From positions 1,535,121-1,599,120 of the forward strand of contig NC_015577.1 in the NCBI RefSeq assembly GCF_000214355.1: a stretch of DNA of 64,000 nt, given 5' to 3'. The position numbers and the translations under genes were made by a program. Below are positions 33,417-43,022 of this stretch, in pieces. Positions within the stretch are counted from its first letter, which is position 1. Each line of letters opens with the position of its first letter. The stretch comes from Leadbettera azotonutricia ZAS-9. GTDB lineage: Bacteria; Spirochaetota; Spirochaetia; Treponematales; Breznakiellaceae. A model generated the notes under the pieces. It saw only the letters and a program-made list of their open reading frames with translations. It did no database searches and had not been told where the DNA came from.

Positions 33417-35120
33417 ATGGATTGGCTTAGAAAGATTCTTACACAGGTTGGAAGCCTTTGGGGCAAATGGTCTTTGGTTCAGAAGATCATACTCGTGGGC
33501 ATAGTCGCTGTCGTTGGCATAGGGATTGCAGCCATGGTATCGGTGTCTTCAACGCCCACCATGGTGTCTGTAATAGACGCGCCCATCAGGGATGAAGCTG
33601 CCAGGGACAGGATCCTCACCAGGATCAACGAAGAAGGGATAAAGGCAACTGTTACCGCCGCAGGGGTGGTTCAGGTCGCTGATGACAAGACCGCGCAGAG
33701 AATACGAGGCATACTCATCAGGGAAGACCTTATCCCCCAGGGAACAGACCCCTGGGCCATCTTCGACAGGGAACGCTGGACCATCACCGACTTTGAAAGG
33801 AATGTAAATCTCCAGCGGGCCATCAGGCAAATGGTAACCGATCATATCCAGGCCCTGGATGATGTAGACAGGGCCGATGTTACCATTGTCCTTCCCAAGG
33901 ATGAGCTTTTCCTGTCGGAACAAAATCCGGTAACTGCCAGTGTTATTATTACTCCCAAGCCGGGCAGCGATATTATACAAAACCGCAAAAAAATTGAGGG
34001 AGTACAAAAACTCCTCAAGTTCGCTATTGAAGGCCTTAAAGATGATAATATCACTATTACCGATCAGACAGGATTAATACTGAATGATTTTGCAGGCCTT
34101 GCGGAATGGGACAGGCTTACCCGCATAGAACGGGAAAATAAAATGATACGCACCCTGGAAACCCAGTACCGGGCCGTCGTGCTTCAGTCTTTGCAAAAAA
34201 CATTTACCGACGACAGGGTGAGGGATCTCAATCTCAAGATAGATATGGATATGTCCCAGAAAGCCATAGCCACCGAAGAATTTTTCCCCATCACCATAAA
34301 GCCACGTACCCCTGGATCTCCTTATGACGATTCCCAGCTTGTGGAATCCATCAAACGCTCGGAAGCCACTTCTTCCACCAAATGGGCAGGCACGGGTTTC
34401 AACCCCGAAGGGCCCGCAGGCGTGGAAGGCCAGACCCCTCCCGCCTATAAGGATATGTCCAACCTCTACGGGAAAGTGGAACAGGAAACTGCCAAAATCA
34501 ACAACGAGATCAACAGCCGCAAGACCCAGGAAGAACGCAGCCCCAGCATAGACCGGGTGACAGTGTCCGTGAATATCGACGGAACCTGGAAATGGAAGTA
34601 TGATGAAAAACGCAACCCCGTGATCGCGGCGGATGGTTCCATAGAGCGGGAATATACCCCGGTGGCCCCTGAAATTCTCAGGGCTGCCCAGAGCCTGGTT
34701 CAGAATTCCGTAGGATACAGCGCAGCCAGGGGTGACAATGTAACGGTACAGAACATACAGTTCGACCGTTCCAAACAGTTCCAGGACGAGGACGCTGCAT
34801 ACTTCAGGCAAAAGCAGATGCAGACCACTATTATGGTCTTCCTCTCGGGGCTGGCAATACTGCTCATCGCGTTCATCCTGTTCAGGACTATCTCCAGGGA
34901 GATAGAACGCAGGCGGAGGCTTGAAGCTGAAGAAAGGGCCCGGCGCGAGGAAGCCCTTCGCCAGCAGGCACTTATGCAGGCGGAAGAAGAAGGGATGGAT
35001 GTGTCCATCTCTGTGGAAGAGAGGACCCGCATGGAACTTCTGGAAAGCGTGGCCAATATGGCCAAAGAACATCCCGAAGATGTGGCCCAGCTCATCCGTA
35101 CCTGGCTTTTGGAGGAATAA
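33417..35120 (+). CDS. fliF: flagellar MS-ring protein FliF
   Basis: A 567-residue membrane protein from ATG 33417 (GGGAGGGG upstream). Two membrane helices frame the periplasmic ring-building domains: one near residues 22-45 and one near 475-495 (MVFLSGLAILLIAFILF). A YscJ-like region includes VQVADDKTAQRIRGIL and RAIRQMVTDHIQALDDVDRADVTIVLP. The cytosolic C-terminus ends in a FliG-binding helix (EDVAQLIRTWLLEE). Confidence 0.95.
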   Translation: MDWLRKILTQVGSLWGKWSLVQKIILVGIVAVVGIGIAAMVSVSSTPTMVSVIDAPIRDEAARDRILTRINEEGIKATVTAAGVVQVADDKTAQRIRGILIREDLIPQGTDPWAIFDRERWTITDFERNVNLQRAIRQMVTDHIQALDDVDRADVTIVLPKDELFLSEQNPVTASVIITPKPGSDIIQNRKKIEGVQKLLKFAIEGLKDDNITITDQTGLILNDFAGLAEWDRLTRIERENKMIRTLETQYRAVVLQSLQKTFTDDRVRDLNLKIDMDMSQKAIATEEFFPITIKPRTPGSPYDDSQLVESIKRSEATSSTKWAGTGFNPEGPAGVEGQTPPAYKDMSNLYGKVEQETAKINNEINSRKTQEERSPSIDRVTVSVNIDGTWKWKYDEKRNPVIAADGSIEREYTPVAPEILRAAQSLVQNSVGYSAARGDNVTVQNIQFDRSKQFQDEDAAYFRQKQMQTTIMVFLSGLAILLIAFILFRTISREIERRRRLEAEERARREEALRQQALMQAEEEGMDVSISVEERTRMELLESVANMAKEHPEDVAQLIRTWLLEE

Positions 35121-35123
35121 AGA

Positions 35124-36185
35124 ATGGCGAAATTAGCGCCCGGCTCTACGACATCCGCATCAGGCGGAAAGGGCAAAAAAGGGAAAAATGAATATACTGG
35201 CCGGCAAAAAGCGGCCATATTCCTCGTTACCATAGGATCTGAAATCTCTGCCGAGATTTTCAAGTATCTGCGGGAAGATGAAATTGAAACCCTCACCTTC
35301 GAAATTGCCCGGCTTGAAACCATAGATTCAGAACAGAAGGACGCCATCCTGCAGGAGTTCCAGGAGCTCATGATGGCGAACCAGTTCATCTCCACAGGCG
35401 GTATCGACTATGCCAGGGAGCTGCTGGAAAAATCATTGGGCAGCCAGAAAGCAATAGACATCATCAACCGCCTTACTTCGAGCCTTCAGGTGCGGCCCTT
35501 CGATTTTATACGCCGTACCGATCCGGCTCATCTTTTGAACTTTATCCAGCAGGAACATCCCCAGACCATTGCGCTTATTCTTGCCTATCTGGAACCCAAC
35601 AAGGCGTCCGTTATTTTGCAGAACCTTCCCCACGAAGTGCAGAGCGATGTGGCCCGCAGAATTGCTACCATGGATCGTACCAGCCCCGAAGTTCTCCGCG
35701 AAGTTGAACGGGTGCTGGAGAAGAAGCTTTCCACCCTGTCCAGCGAAGACTACACCACAGCCGGCGGCGTCGAGAGCATCGTCGAGATTCTCAACCTTGT
35801 TGACCGTGCTTCGGAAAAGCAGATCATCGAAGCCCTGGAAGACGAAGACCCCGAACTTGCGGAAGAGATCAAGAAGCGCATGTTCGTGTTCGAAGACATC
35901 GTCATGCTGGATGACCGGGCCATACAGAAGGTTATGCGGGAAGTGGATTCCCAGGAACTTGCCAAAGCCCTCAAGAGCGTGGACACCGAAGTGCAGGACA
36001 AGATTTTCAGGAATATGTCCAAACGCGCGGCGGGTATGCTCAAGGAAGATATGGAGTACATGGGCCCTGTACGTTTGAAAGACGTAGAAGAAGCCCAGCA
36101 GAAGATAGTCTCCATTATCAGGCACCTGGAGGACACCGGCGAAATCGTGGTCGCAAGATCCGGCGAAGACGAACTTGTAGTATAA
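35124..36185 (+). CDS. fliG: flagellar motor switch protein FliG
   Basis: A 353-residue protein with three FliG domains: N-terminal GRQKAAIFLVTIG, the middle EHPQTIALILAYLEPNKASVIL with its EHPQ motif, and the C-terminal charged helix (DRAIQKVMREVDSQELAKAL) that meets the stator. Its first ~25 residues are a Gly/Lys-rich extension. The ATG is two bases after fliF. Confidence 0.97.
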   Translation: MAKLAPGSTTSASGGKGKKGKNEYTGRQKAAIFLVTIGSEISAEIFKYLREDEIETLTFEIARLETIDSEQKDAILQEFQELMMANQFISTGGIDYARELLEKSLGSQKAIDIINRLTSSLQVRPFDFIRRTDPAHLLNFIQQEHPQTIALILAYLEPNKASVILQNLPHEVQSDVARRIATMDRTSPEVLREVERVLEKKLSTLSSEDYTTAGGVESIVEILNLVDRASEKQIIEALEDEDPELAEEIKKRMFVFEDIVMLDDRAIQKVMREVDSQELAKALKSVDTEVQDKIFRNMSKRAAGMLKEDMEYMGPVRLKDVEEAQQKIVSIIRHLEDTGEIVVARSGEDELVV

Positions 36186-36195
36186 GGAAAAAAAC

Positions 36196-37155
36196 ATGGC
36201 GAAAGCGGTTTATAGGCCCGGGGAGCTGGAGCTCCTGGATAAAAAAATTATTCTCGATCCTCCCACCTCCTTTCCGGAACTGGCCCATTTGGCGCCGGTG
36301 GAGGAGGATCTCGAAGAGATCCCTGAAGAGATCGATGAATATTCGGGCCCTACCGCCGACGATCTGCGCCGCGAGGCCGAAGCCTTCAAGGAACAATGGG
36401 AGTCCGAAAAGGAAGCCATGGTACGATCCGCCAGAGTCGAGGCCGACAGGATCATCAAAGAAGCCGAAGAGGCTGCTTTTAAGGAAGTTAAGCGTAAAAC
36501 TGACGAGGCCCAATCGCTTAAACGCCAGGCCCAGGACGAAGCAGATAAAATCGTCGCCGAAGCCAATGAAAAGGCCCGCCAAATCGAAACCGATTCCCGT
36601 GCTGCCTTTGAAGCAGAAAGAAAAGAAGCCGAGGAGCGGGGCAGGGAAGCGGGCAGGGAAACAGGGTTCTCCGAGGGCAAAGCAGAAGTTGAACGCCTTG
36701 TGCAGCGTACTCAAACAGTGCTCGAACGGGCCCAGGATAAACGCGCAGAAATACTTGCGGAATCGGAACAGGAAATTATAGACCTGGTGCTCCTCATTAC
36801 CCGGAAAGTAGTAAAAGTAATAACTGAAAACCAGCGCAATGTGATCATCTCCAATGTGGTGCAGGCCCTGCGCAAAGTCAAAGGCAGGGGCAATATCATT
36901 ATCAAGGTGAACATGGCGGATGTAAAACTTTCTACTGATCATATCAAAGACTTTATTGCAATGGTGGAAGGCGCAAAGTCCATCCAGGTAGTGGAAGATT
37001 CCACGGTAGATCAGGGAGGCTGCATCATCGAAACTGACTTCGGTGAAATCGACGCCAGGATTTCGAGCCAGCTTGCGGAACTCGAAACCAAGATCCTCGA
37101 AATTTCCCCCATCAAGGCCAAAGCAAAAACCCAGGCTATTAACGAAGGAGCATAA
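36196..37155 (+). CDS. fliH: flagellar export regulator FliH
   Basis: A 319-residue protein with a long charged, Ala/Glu/Lys-rich coiled coil in the middle (residues about 55-180) and a C-terminal FliH/YscL domain (ITRKVVKVITENQRNVIISNVVQAL, VEDSTVDQGGCIIETDFGEIDARI). It binds FliI and regulates the export ATPase. It is longer than E. coli FliH (about 230). Confidence 0.92.
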   Translation: MAKAVYRPGELELLDKKIILDPPTSFPELAHLAPVEEDLEEIPEEIDEYSGPTADDLRREAEAFKEQWESEKEAMVRSARVEADRIIKEAEEAAFKEVKRKTDEAQSLKRQAQDEADKIVAEANEKARQIETDSRAAFEAERKEAEERGREAGRETGFSEGKAEVERLVQRTQTVLERAQDKRAEILAESEQEIIDLVLLITRKVVKVITENQRNVIISNVVQALRKVKGRGNIIIKVNMADVKLSTDHIKDFIAMVEGAKSIQVVEDSTVDQGGCIIETDFGEIDARISSQLAELETKILEISPIKAKAKTQAINEGA

Positions 37156-37158
37156 GCC

Positions 37159-38619
37159 ATGCCAGCCCTTATGGAAATTGGACACTCCGCCGAGATCCGC
37201 CAGGATCGCGGTTTCCCTCCGGATATAATAAAAAAATACCTCGAAACTACCGAAAGCATCGACCCCATTAAATGCATAGGCCGCATCAGCAAAGTCCAGG
37301 GCCTTCTTATAGAAAGCCGGGGCCCCCAGGCTATCATAGGCGAAATATGCCGCATCGAAGCGCCGAAAGGCGCAGGTCTCATACGGGCGGAAGTGGTGGG
37401 CCTTAGGGGCGACACAGTCCAGCTCATGGCATACGATGAAACCGACGGCCTTGAGATAGGCGCCAGGGTAGTCGCGTCAGGTACGCGCCTTGAAGTGGCT
37501 GTTTCCAACAAACTCCTTGGCCGTGTCCTCGATCCCCTTGGGCATCCGGTTGATGGCAAGGGCAATATCGAATCCCCGGTGCATTATCCGGCCCTTGCCA
37601 ATCCTCCTGACCCTTTGAAGCGCAGGCGCATCACCGAGCGCATCAGTACCGGCGTGCGCGCAATTGATGGTATGCTCGCGGTGGGCCGGGGCCAGCGGCT
37701 TGGCATTTTTGCAGGTACCGGTGTTGGCAAGTCCACACTCCTTGGCATGATTGCCAGAAACACTAACGCTGATGTCAATGTCATTGCCCTGATCGGCGAA
37801 CGGGGCAGGGAAGTGAACGATTTTATCGAAAACGATCTTGGCCCCAACGGCCTGGCCCGCAGCGTCATTGTGGTAACCCCTTCCAATTCTCCTCCCCTGG
37901 CGCGGCTTCGCGGGGCTTATACAGCTACCGCAGTGGCCGAATATTTTAGGGATCAGGGCCTGGATGTGATGCTCCTCTTTGACTCCGTAACCCGCTTTGC
38001 CAGGGCCCAGCGTGAAATAGGCCTTGCCACAGGCGAGCCCCCCGCAACCCGGGGCTTTCCCCCCTCCATGTTTGATTCCATGCCCAAGCTCCTTGAACGC
38101 TGCGGTACTTCGGACCGGGGAACCATCACGGGCTTTTATACCATACTGGTAGACGGCGATGACATGGACGAGCCTGTCGCGGACACCGTGCGGGGCATAC
38201 TGGACGGGCATATTGTCCTGTCCCGCAGCCTTGCGCAGCGTTACCATTACCCGGCCATCGATATCCTTAACAGCATTTCCCGTCTTTCGACTGCGGTGTC
38301 TGGGTCCGAAACCAAAAAAGCAGTGGGAATTATCCGCCGCCTCATGGCCGATTATGCTGATTCCGAGGATCTTATCAATGTGGGCGCTTACAAACAGGGA
38401 TCAAATCCAAAAATAGACGAGGCCATAGCCAAGCGTGACGCCCTTGAGAATTTTTTCATTCAGAATGTGGATGATAAGTCTTCCATAGTTGACACCCTCA
38501 ATGCATTGGGAAAAATCGCCGGTGTTGAAATCCCCGAAAGCGAAATGGAAGTGTTCCTGCCCAAGATGGTTTTTTCGATGAATAACAATGAAGACGCGGA
38601 ATTCCAGGGCAATGCATGA
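37159..38619 (+). CDS. fliI: flagellum-specific export ATPase FliI
   Basis: A 486-residue F1-type ATPase: Walker A GIFAGTGVGKSTLLG, the ALIGERGREVNDFI block, VMLLFDSVTRFARAQREIGLATGEPP and FDSMPKLLERCG. It energises flagellar type III export. Its end overlaps fliJ by 4 bases. Confidence 0.97.
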   Translation: MPALMEIGHSAEIRQDRGFPPDIIKKYLETTESIDPIKCIGRISKVQGLLIESRGPQAIIGEICRIEAPKGAGLIRAEVVGLRGDTVQLMAYDETDGLEIGARVVASGTRLEVAVSNKLLGRVLDPLGHPVDGKGNIESPVHYPALANPPDPLKRRRITERISTGVRAIDGMLAVGRGQRLGIFAGTGVGKSTLLGMIARNTNADVNVIALIGERGREVNDFIENDLGPNGLARSVIVVTPSNSPPLARLRGAYTATAVAEYFRDQGLDVMLLFDSVTRFARAQREIGLATGEPPATRGFPPSMFDSMPKLLERCGTSDRGTITGFYTILVDGDDMDEPVADTVRGILDGHIVLSRSLAQRYHYPAIDILNSISRLSTAVSGSETKKAVGIIRRLMADYADSEDLINVGAYKQGSNPKIDEAIAKRDALENFFIQNVDDKSSIVDTLNALGKIAGVEIPESEMEVFLPKMVFSMNNNEDAEFQGNA

Positions 38620-39059
38620 AGCGCTTTTCATTTAACCTTGAAAAAGTCCTGACCCTCCGCAAATTCGCCGAACAGGAAGCGAAGATTGAATTAGGCAGGG
38701 CAGTGGGTGTGCTTTCGGAAATCGAGAGGCATATTGTCTCTGTCGCTCAAGAACGGTTTATTGCAGCCAGTAATCAATTCTCCCCCGAAAACAGCGCAGC
38801 CATGATCCAGCAGTATATGTTCTATTTACTCAGGCTGGACGCAACAAGGGATCAGCTTTTAAAGGATGCCGCCCAGGCCGAATTGAAAGTTGAGCAGGCC
38901 CGTGAAGTTTTCCTGGAAGCTTCCCGGGATCGTAAAGTCCTGGACAAGCTTAAAGAAAAACGCGCAGCGGAATACCGCAAAGAAATGCTCGATGCGGAAG
39001 GCAAGGCCCTCGACGATATAGCCTCGGGAAGGCTGGCGAGACAGCTTGCGGATGCTTAG
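38616..39059 (+). CDS. fliJ: flagellar export chaperone FliJ
   Basis: A 147-residue, almost fully coiled-coil protein (KRFSFNLEKVLTLRKFAEQE at the start). Place after fliI and ATGA overlap define it, since FliJ proteins are poorly conserved in sequence. It is the last gene of the long plus-strand run; 63 bases later the convergent nucleoside kinase ends. Confidence 0.88.
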   Translation: MKRFSFNLEKVLTLRKFAEQEAKIELGRAVGVLSEIERHIVSVAQERFIAASNQFSPENSAAMIQQYMFYLLRLDATRDQLLKDAAQAELKVEQAREVFLEASRDRKVLDKLKEKRAAEYRKEMLDAEGKALDDIASGRLARQLADA

Positions 39060-39122
39060 GGGTAAATTTAAGGCAAGCCTCAGGGCATGTTGATTTTGTA
39101 TGCGCCGGCCTGCTTCACTCCC

Positions 39123-40793
39123 TTAATACTTGAATTCGCTGTCCCCGATAAACTCCCGCAGGATGCTCTGCCCCGGCACATACTGGGGCGGTATGGGCGT
39201 AAAGTTTTCGAGGAACGAGAGGAGCCGCATGGCTTCCGAGTATTCCTTTTGGCCGGGCTTTACCGAATGGAGCAATGGCTCGGCGTAGAATTTCAGTACT
39301 GCAAGTTCGTAATCCAAAGCCGAATTGAAGGCTGCGTCCGCGTGATTCTGGAACGGGAAAATATGCTTCTTTTCGCCCCGCTGAACAGAATGCCACATCT
39401 GGAACGTGCGCTCCGCGCCGGCGCCCCGGAATTGGTTGTCCCTTACCATGCGGCGGATCAGGCGGTTGTCGCTTGTGGGAATGCGGTTGTGGTCGTCAAG
39501 GTTAAGCTGGGTCAGGGCCGAGACATAAAGCTTGAATTTGGTTTCCCGTTTTATCTGTGGGGTAAGGGCATCGTTGAGTCCGTGTATGCCTTCGATGACA
39601 AGCATGGTCCGCCTTCCCAGGCGTATTTTCCTGCCCCCTGTTTCCTTGCGCCTTCCCGATTTAAAGTCGAAGACAGGCAGGGTGATTTCTTCCCCCGCAA
39701 GGCAGGCCAGAAGCTGTTCATTGAGGTAGGGGATGTCCAGCGCTTCCAGGCACTCGTAGTCGGGTTCGCCCTTTTCGTCCAGGGGGGTCTTGTCGGTCCC
39801 TACATAATAGTCGTCCAGGGAAATGGCAATGGGCTCTATGCCCATTACTTTGAGGGCAATGGAAAGCCGCTTGGCAGTGGTGGTCTTGCCGGAGCTTGAC
39901 GGGCCTGCTATGAGGACAGCCCTGACAATGTCTTTTCTCTCGTAGATCCTGTCGGCGATCTCGGCAAGCTTTTTTTCCTGGAAAGCTTCGGCAATGCGGA
40001 TATATTCCCTGATGCCTCTTTCGGCGATCAATCTGTTGAGCTGCCCTACAGAGTGGACACCGACAATGCGGCCCCACTTTTTATATTCGTTGTAGACATT
40101 GAAAATTTTTGGGCTGTCCTCAAAGGGCTCTATCCTTGAACCCTCGCCTGTGGCGGGGAAACGGAGGAGGAAGCCTTCCTGGTATGCCATGAGTTCAAAG
40201 GCTTTAAGGAGGCCTGTCCCCGGCACAAGGGGCGCAATATAAAGATCGATAAAATCTTTGCACTGGTTCACCATTACTTTTGATTCGTTCCTGCCCTCAA
40301 GGAGCAGGGCTGTGTCGTTCTGGCGTTTGTTCCTAAAATGCTCAAGGGCATCGGCATAGGCCATATAATGGCAGGAGATAGGCAGATCCTCTTTTGCCAA
40401 ATCTTTCATTCTGTTTTCGAGGTTTTTAACTTCATCAATGCCGGGCTGCTTGCCCTCGTTAAAAGTATAATAAAAGCTGTGTCCCAGTGAATGTCCTACA
40501 TAGAGGCTGCGTTCCGGGAAGAGCTCCCGGGCAGCTACTGCCAAAAGAAACGCCAGGGAGCGGCGGTAAAGGGCGACCCCCTCGTTTTCTTCCAGAAGCA
40601 CAGGCTCAAGTACCGCGTTTGTTTCGAGCCTTGCCCTTAAGGGAAGAATTTCGTTATTGGCCTTAACAGCAACCAAAGGCCCTGAAAGCACACCGAATTG
40701 GGAAACCAGATCTTCAACAGGAACCCCATAAGGGCAGCTTATAATCTTGTCGTCTGAGCCAGAACTTCTGATGCGTATTTCCAAATCCTGCAT
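39123..40793 (-). CDS. nucleoside (uridine) kinase with TGS/ThrRS-like N-terminus
   Basis: A 556-residue protein in three parts. Residues 1-65 resemble a TGS domain; 80-210 resemble the editing domain of threonyl-tRNA synthetase (YVGHSLGHSFYYTF with the HxxxH pair at 101-105); 285-490 is a uridine kinase/phosphoribulokinase domain with the P-loop GPSSSGKTTTAKRL near 297-310 and ISLDDYYV. This composite is known in several bacteria as a nucleoside kinase; the role of the tRNA-synthetase-like part is unclear. It follows pncB by 23 bases and may belong to the NAD salvage transcript. Confidence 0.85.
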   Translation of the reverse strand: MQDLEIRIRSSGSDDKIISCPYGVPVEDLVSQFGVLSGPLVAVKANNEILPLRARLETNAVLEPVLLEENEGVALYRRSLAFLLAVAARELFPERSLYVGHSLGHSFYYTFNEGKQPGIDEVKNLENRMKDLAKEDLPISCHYMAYADALEHFRNKRQNDTALLLEGRNESKVMVNQCKDFIDLYIAPLVPGTGLLKAFELMAYQEGFLLRFPATGEGSRIEPFEDSPKIFNVYNEYKKWGRIVGVHSVGQLNRLIAERGIREYIRIAEAFQEKKLAEIADRIYERKDIVRAVLIAGPSSSGKTTTAKRLSIALKVMGIEPIAISLDDYYVGTDKTPLDEKGEPDYECLEALDIPYLNEQLLACLAGEEITLPVFDFKSGRRKETGGRKIRLGRRTMLVIEGIHGLNDALTPQIKRETKFKLYVSALTQLNLDDHNRIPTSDNRLIRRMVRDNQFRGAGAERTFQMWHSVQRGEKKHIFPFQNHADAAFNSALDYELAVLKFYAEPLLHSVKPGQKEYSEAMRLLSFLENFTPIPPQYVPGQSILREFIGDSEFKY

Positions 40794-40816
40794 GGTAACC
40801 CCTTTAGTGTATTGTT

Positions 40817-42265
40817 TTACAGATCCCCTAAGTAATTCTTAATCAATTCAAGCTTGAGGGATCTCAGCCTGCTTGAGATGGACACTTTGTAAATATGGGG
40901 ATTGAGCAAACGCTTGTAACTTTGATCCAGCGAATCAAGCCCTTTGCGCACATTGGCGCGTATATCGTACAGCGAAGGCTCTTCGCCTATTGTCTTGCCC
41001 TTTTCAAGCCGCTTCCTGAGCAGCGGCTCGGCGCTTCCCTCGACTGTGTGGGAAAAGTGCCGGTAGTCGGACGCGGGATGCCAGAAGGAATAGGTTTTCC
41101 CTTTTTCGATCAGGTCTGGCGCTTCCCCTTCTTCAAGGGTGAGCACATCCGCAATGCATAAGCCCTGTTTGTCGTAAATACGCCAAACCTGCTTGATCCC
41201 GGGGTTGGTGGTTTTTTCGGGGTTGTCAGAAAATTTAATCGCGGCTTCGAGAATGCCTTGCTTGTTCTGTCGCGCCGCCAATTTATAAACACCCGGGAAA
41301 GCAGCCTCGCTGCCCCCTGTAACCATTTGGGTTCCCACGCCCCATACATTGATAGGCGCTTTTGCATCGGTGAGGGTCTGTATAATGGATTCGTCCAGAT
41401 CATTGGAAACAGAAATTGCCGCGTCCGGAAAGCCTGCCGCATCGAGCGCTTTGCGCACTTCTACCGACAGGTAGTGAATGTCCCCTGAATCAAGGCGCAC
41501 GCCGAAATTCTTTCCTTTGGCTGCCAGCTTCTTTCCCACTTTTATGGCATTCAGGACGCCGCTCTTTAAGGTGTCGTAGGTGTCGATGAGGAAAATGGTT
41601 TTGTCCGGATAAATATCGGCGTAAGCCTGGAAGGATTCTTCCTCGCTGGGAAAGGCCATGATCCAGGAATGGGCCATAGTCCCCAAAACGGGGATGCCGA
41701 ATTCCCTGCCCGCCAACACATTGGAAGTACCTACCGCCCCACCTATGTAGGCTGCCCTCGAAGCAGAGACCGCTCCGTCAGGCCCTTGCGCCCTGCGGAG
41801 GCCGAATTCCATGACAGAGCCTTTTCCCGAGGCAAGCCAAACACGGGCGGTTTTTGTGGCAATCAAACTCTGGAAATTCACGGTATTGAGAATAAGGCCC
41901 TCAATGATTTGGCATTCTATGAGGCCCCCGTCCACCCTGATAAGAGGTTCGTGGGGGAAGACGGCAGAACCTTCGTTTATTGCCCATAGATCCCCTTCAA
42001 AATGAAATTCTTTGAGGTATCCCAGAAAAGCCTCTTCAAATAACCCGAGGCTTCTTAAGTAGTTTATGTCCTCTTCGGAATAGGAATAGTCCTTGAGCTT
42101 TTTCAAAAGCGAGCCAATGCCTGCGAAAATCGAAAAGCCCCCTCCAAATGGATTGCGGCGGAAAAACATTTCGAACACAGCCCTGGTGTCCATTTTCTTT
42201 TTCCAATAACCCTGGGCCATGGTGAGCGAATAAAAGTCCGTAAACAGCGCCGATGTATGGGTCAT
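40817..42265 (-). CDS. pncB: nicotinate phosphoribosyltransferase
   Basis: A 482-residue enzyme: LFTDFYSLTMAQGYWKK at the start, FEMFFRRNPFGGGF, EFGLRRAQGPDG, GTMAHSW, FGVRLDSGDI and GVGTQMVTGG. It converts nicotinate and PRPP to nicotinate mononucleotide in NAD salvage. Its ATG overlaps the pncA stop by 4 bases, so the two steps nicotinamide to nicotinate to NaMN are encoded together. Confidence 0.95.
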   Translation of the reverse strand: MTHTSALFTDFYSLTMAQGYWKKKMDTRAVFEMFFRRNPFGGGFSIFAGIGSLLKKLKDYSYSEEDINYLRSLGLFEEAFLGYLKEFHFEGDLWAINEGSAVFPHEPLIRVDGGLIECQIIEGLILNTVNFQSLIATKTARVWLASGKGSVMEFGLRRAQGPDGAVSASRAAYIGGAVGTSNVLAGREFGIPVLGTMAHSWIMAFPSEEESFQAYADIYPDKTIFLIDTYDTLKSGVLNAIKVGKKLAAKGKNFGVRLDSGDIHYLSVEVRKALDAAGFPDAAISVSNDLDESIIQTLTDAKAPINVWGVGTQMVTGGSEAAFPGVYKLAARQNKQGILEAAIKFSDNPEKTTNPGIKQVWRIYDKQGLCIADVLTLEEGEAPDLIEKGKTYSFWHPASDYRHFSHTVEGSAEPLLRKRLEKGKTIGEEPSLYDIRANVRKGLDSLDQSYKRLLNPHIYKVSISSRLRSLKLELIKNYLGDL

Positions 42266-42909
42266 AGTATTTCTTTTGAATCAAAGATGAGGACGTCCGC
42301 GGCTTCAAGGGATTTGAAAGCCCCTTCTATGGAACCTTCGGGATATCCAACCCCCCTGACCGCATCCCTTAAAACGATAGTATGAAAGTTCAGCCTGGCT
42401 GCATCCAAAGCGCTGTAAAGCACGCAATAGTCGGTCGCAAGCCCGCCTATGACTACAGTTTTTATGCCCAGGTTTTTCAGGAACCCTTCAAGGCCTGTGG
42501 AAGTTTCTTGGTCATTTTCAAAAAATGCCGAATAGGAATCGAGGCTTTCCCTAAAACCCTTGCGCAGTATGAGGCTGACAGGCGATAAATCCAATTCTTT
42601 ATGGAAGCATGCGCCTGCGCTGCCCTGCACGCAATGTGCCGGCCAAAGCAACTGCCCTTTAGTTTCAGGGAGGTCAATGCTATCGCCGGGCTTTTTTCCC
42701 GTATGGGAAGCCGCAAATGATACATGGTTTTCAGGGTGCCAGTCCTGGGTAGCGACGACATGCCCGCTATGAGAGGCGAACAATCCGGCCAGATTGTTAA
42801 GGGGCTTTACCACTTCATTGCCCTGGGCCACTGCCAAAGCTCCGCCGGGGCAGAAGTCGTTCTGCACATCAATTTCGATGAGAACCGAAGCTGAAAAATC
42901 AATATTCAT
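42262..42909 (-). CDS. pncA: nicotinamidase
   Basis: A 215-residue isochorismatase-fold hydrolase. ATG 42909 follows a GAGG site. Catalytic triad: Asp in EIDVQNDFCPGG, Lys in LILRKGF and Cys in GLATDYCVLYSALDA; the metal-binding VATQDWHPENHVSF is complete. It deaminates nicotinamide to nicotinate. First gene of the pncA-pncB-kinase unit with a promoter just upstream. Confidence 0.95.
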   Translation of the reverse strand: MNIDFSASVLIEIDVQNDFCPGGALAVAQGNEVVKPLNNLAGLFASHSGHVVATQDWHPENHVSFAASHTGKKPGDSIDLPETKGQLLWPAHCVQGSAGACFHKELDLSPVSLILRKGFRESLDSYSAFFENDQETSTGLEGFLKNLGIKTVVIGGLATDYCVLYSALDAARLNFHTIVLRDAVRGVGYPEGSIEGAFKSLEAADVLIFDSKEIL

Positions 42910-42929
42910 GCCATACCTCAATATCACAT

Positions 42930-42957
42930 AGTATAGCCGGAAACCTGTGTTTTACAA
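42930..42957 (-). promoter_or_regulatory. promoter of the pncA-pncB unit
   Basis: On the minus strand TTGTAA (42957-42952) and TATACT (42935-42930) are 16 bases apart, giving a transcript start about 14 bases before the pncA ATG. Confidence 0.55.
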
Positions 42958-42959
42958 GA

Positions 42960-42979
42960 GCGGCTCCTTTCGGAGCCGC
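42960..42979 (-). terminator. GC-rich hairpin after the REC-HD-GYP gene
   Basis: GCGGCTCC and GGAGCCGC form a perfect 8-bp stem with a four-base loop (GAAA when read on the minus strand). It lies about 43 bases after the REC-HD-GYP stop. The T tract is weak on the minus strand (TCTTGT) and better on the plus strand, so it is an imperfect terminator. Confidence 0.5.
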
Positions 42980-43022
42980 AAGGCATTTTTAAATAAACTT
43001 TATTAATTGCAATAATTGATAA

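Noticed and set aside
36118-37185. A 355-residue minus-strand ORF opposite fliH
   Set aside because: Phe/Gly-rich product arising from the Glu/Lys-rich fliH coil read on the other strand; no start signal.
39087-39899. A 270-residue plus-strand ORF opposite the nucleoside kinase gene
   Set aside because: It is antisense to a motif-rich kinase, has no recognisable domain or ribosome site, and its composition follows from the complementary strand.
42960-42979. Riboswitch for the pnc genes
   Set aside because: Only a simple 8-bp hairpin upstream of the pncA promoter; no room for an aptamer in the short pncA leader.
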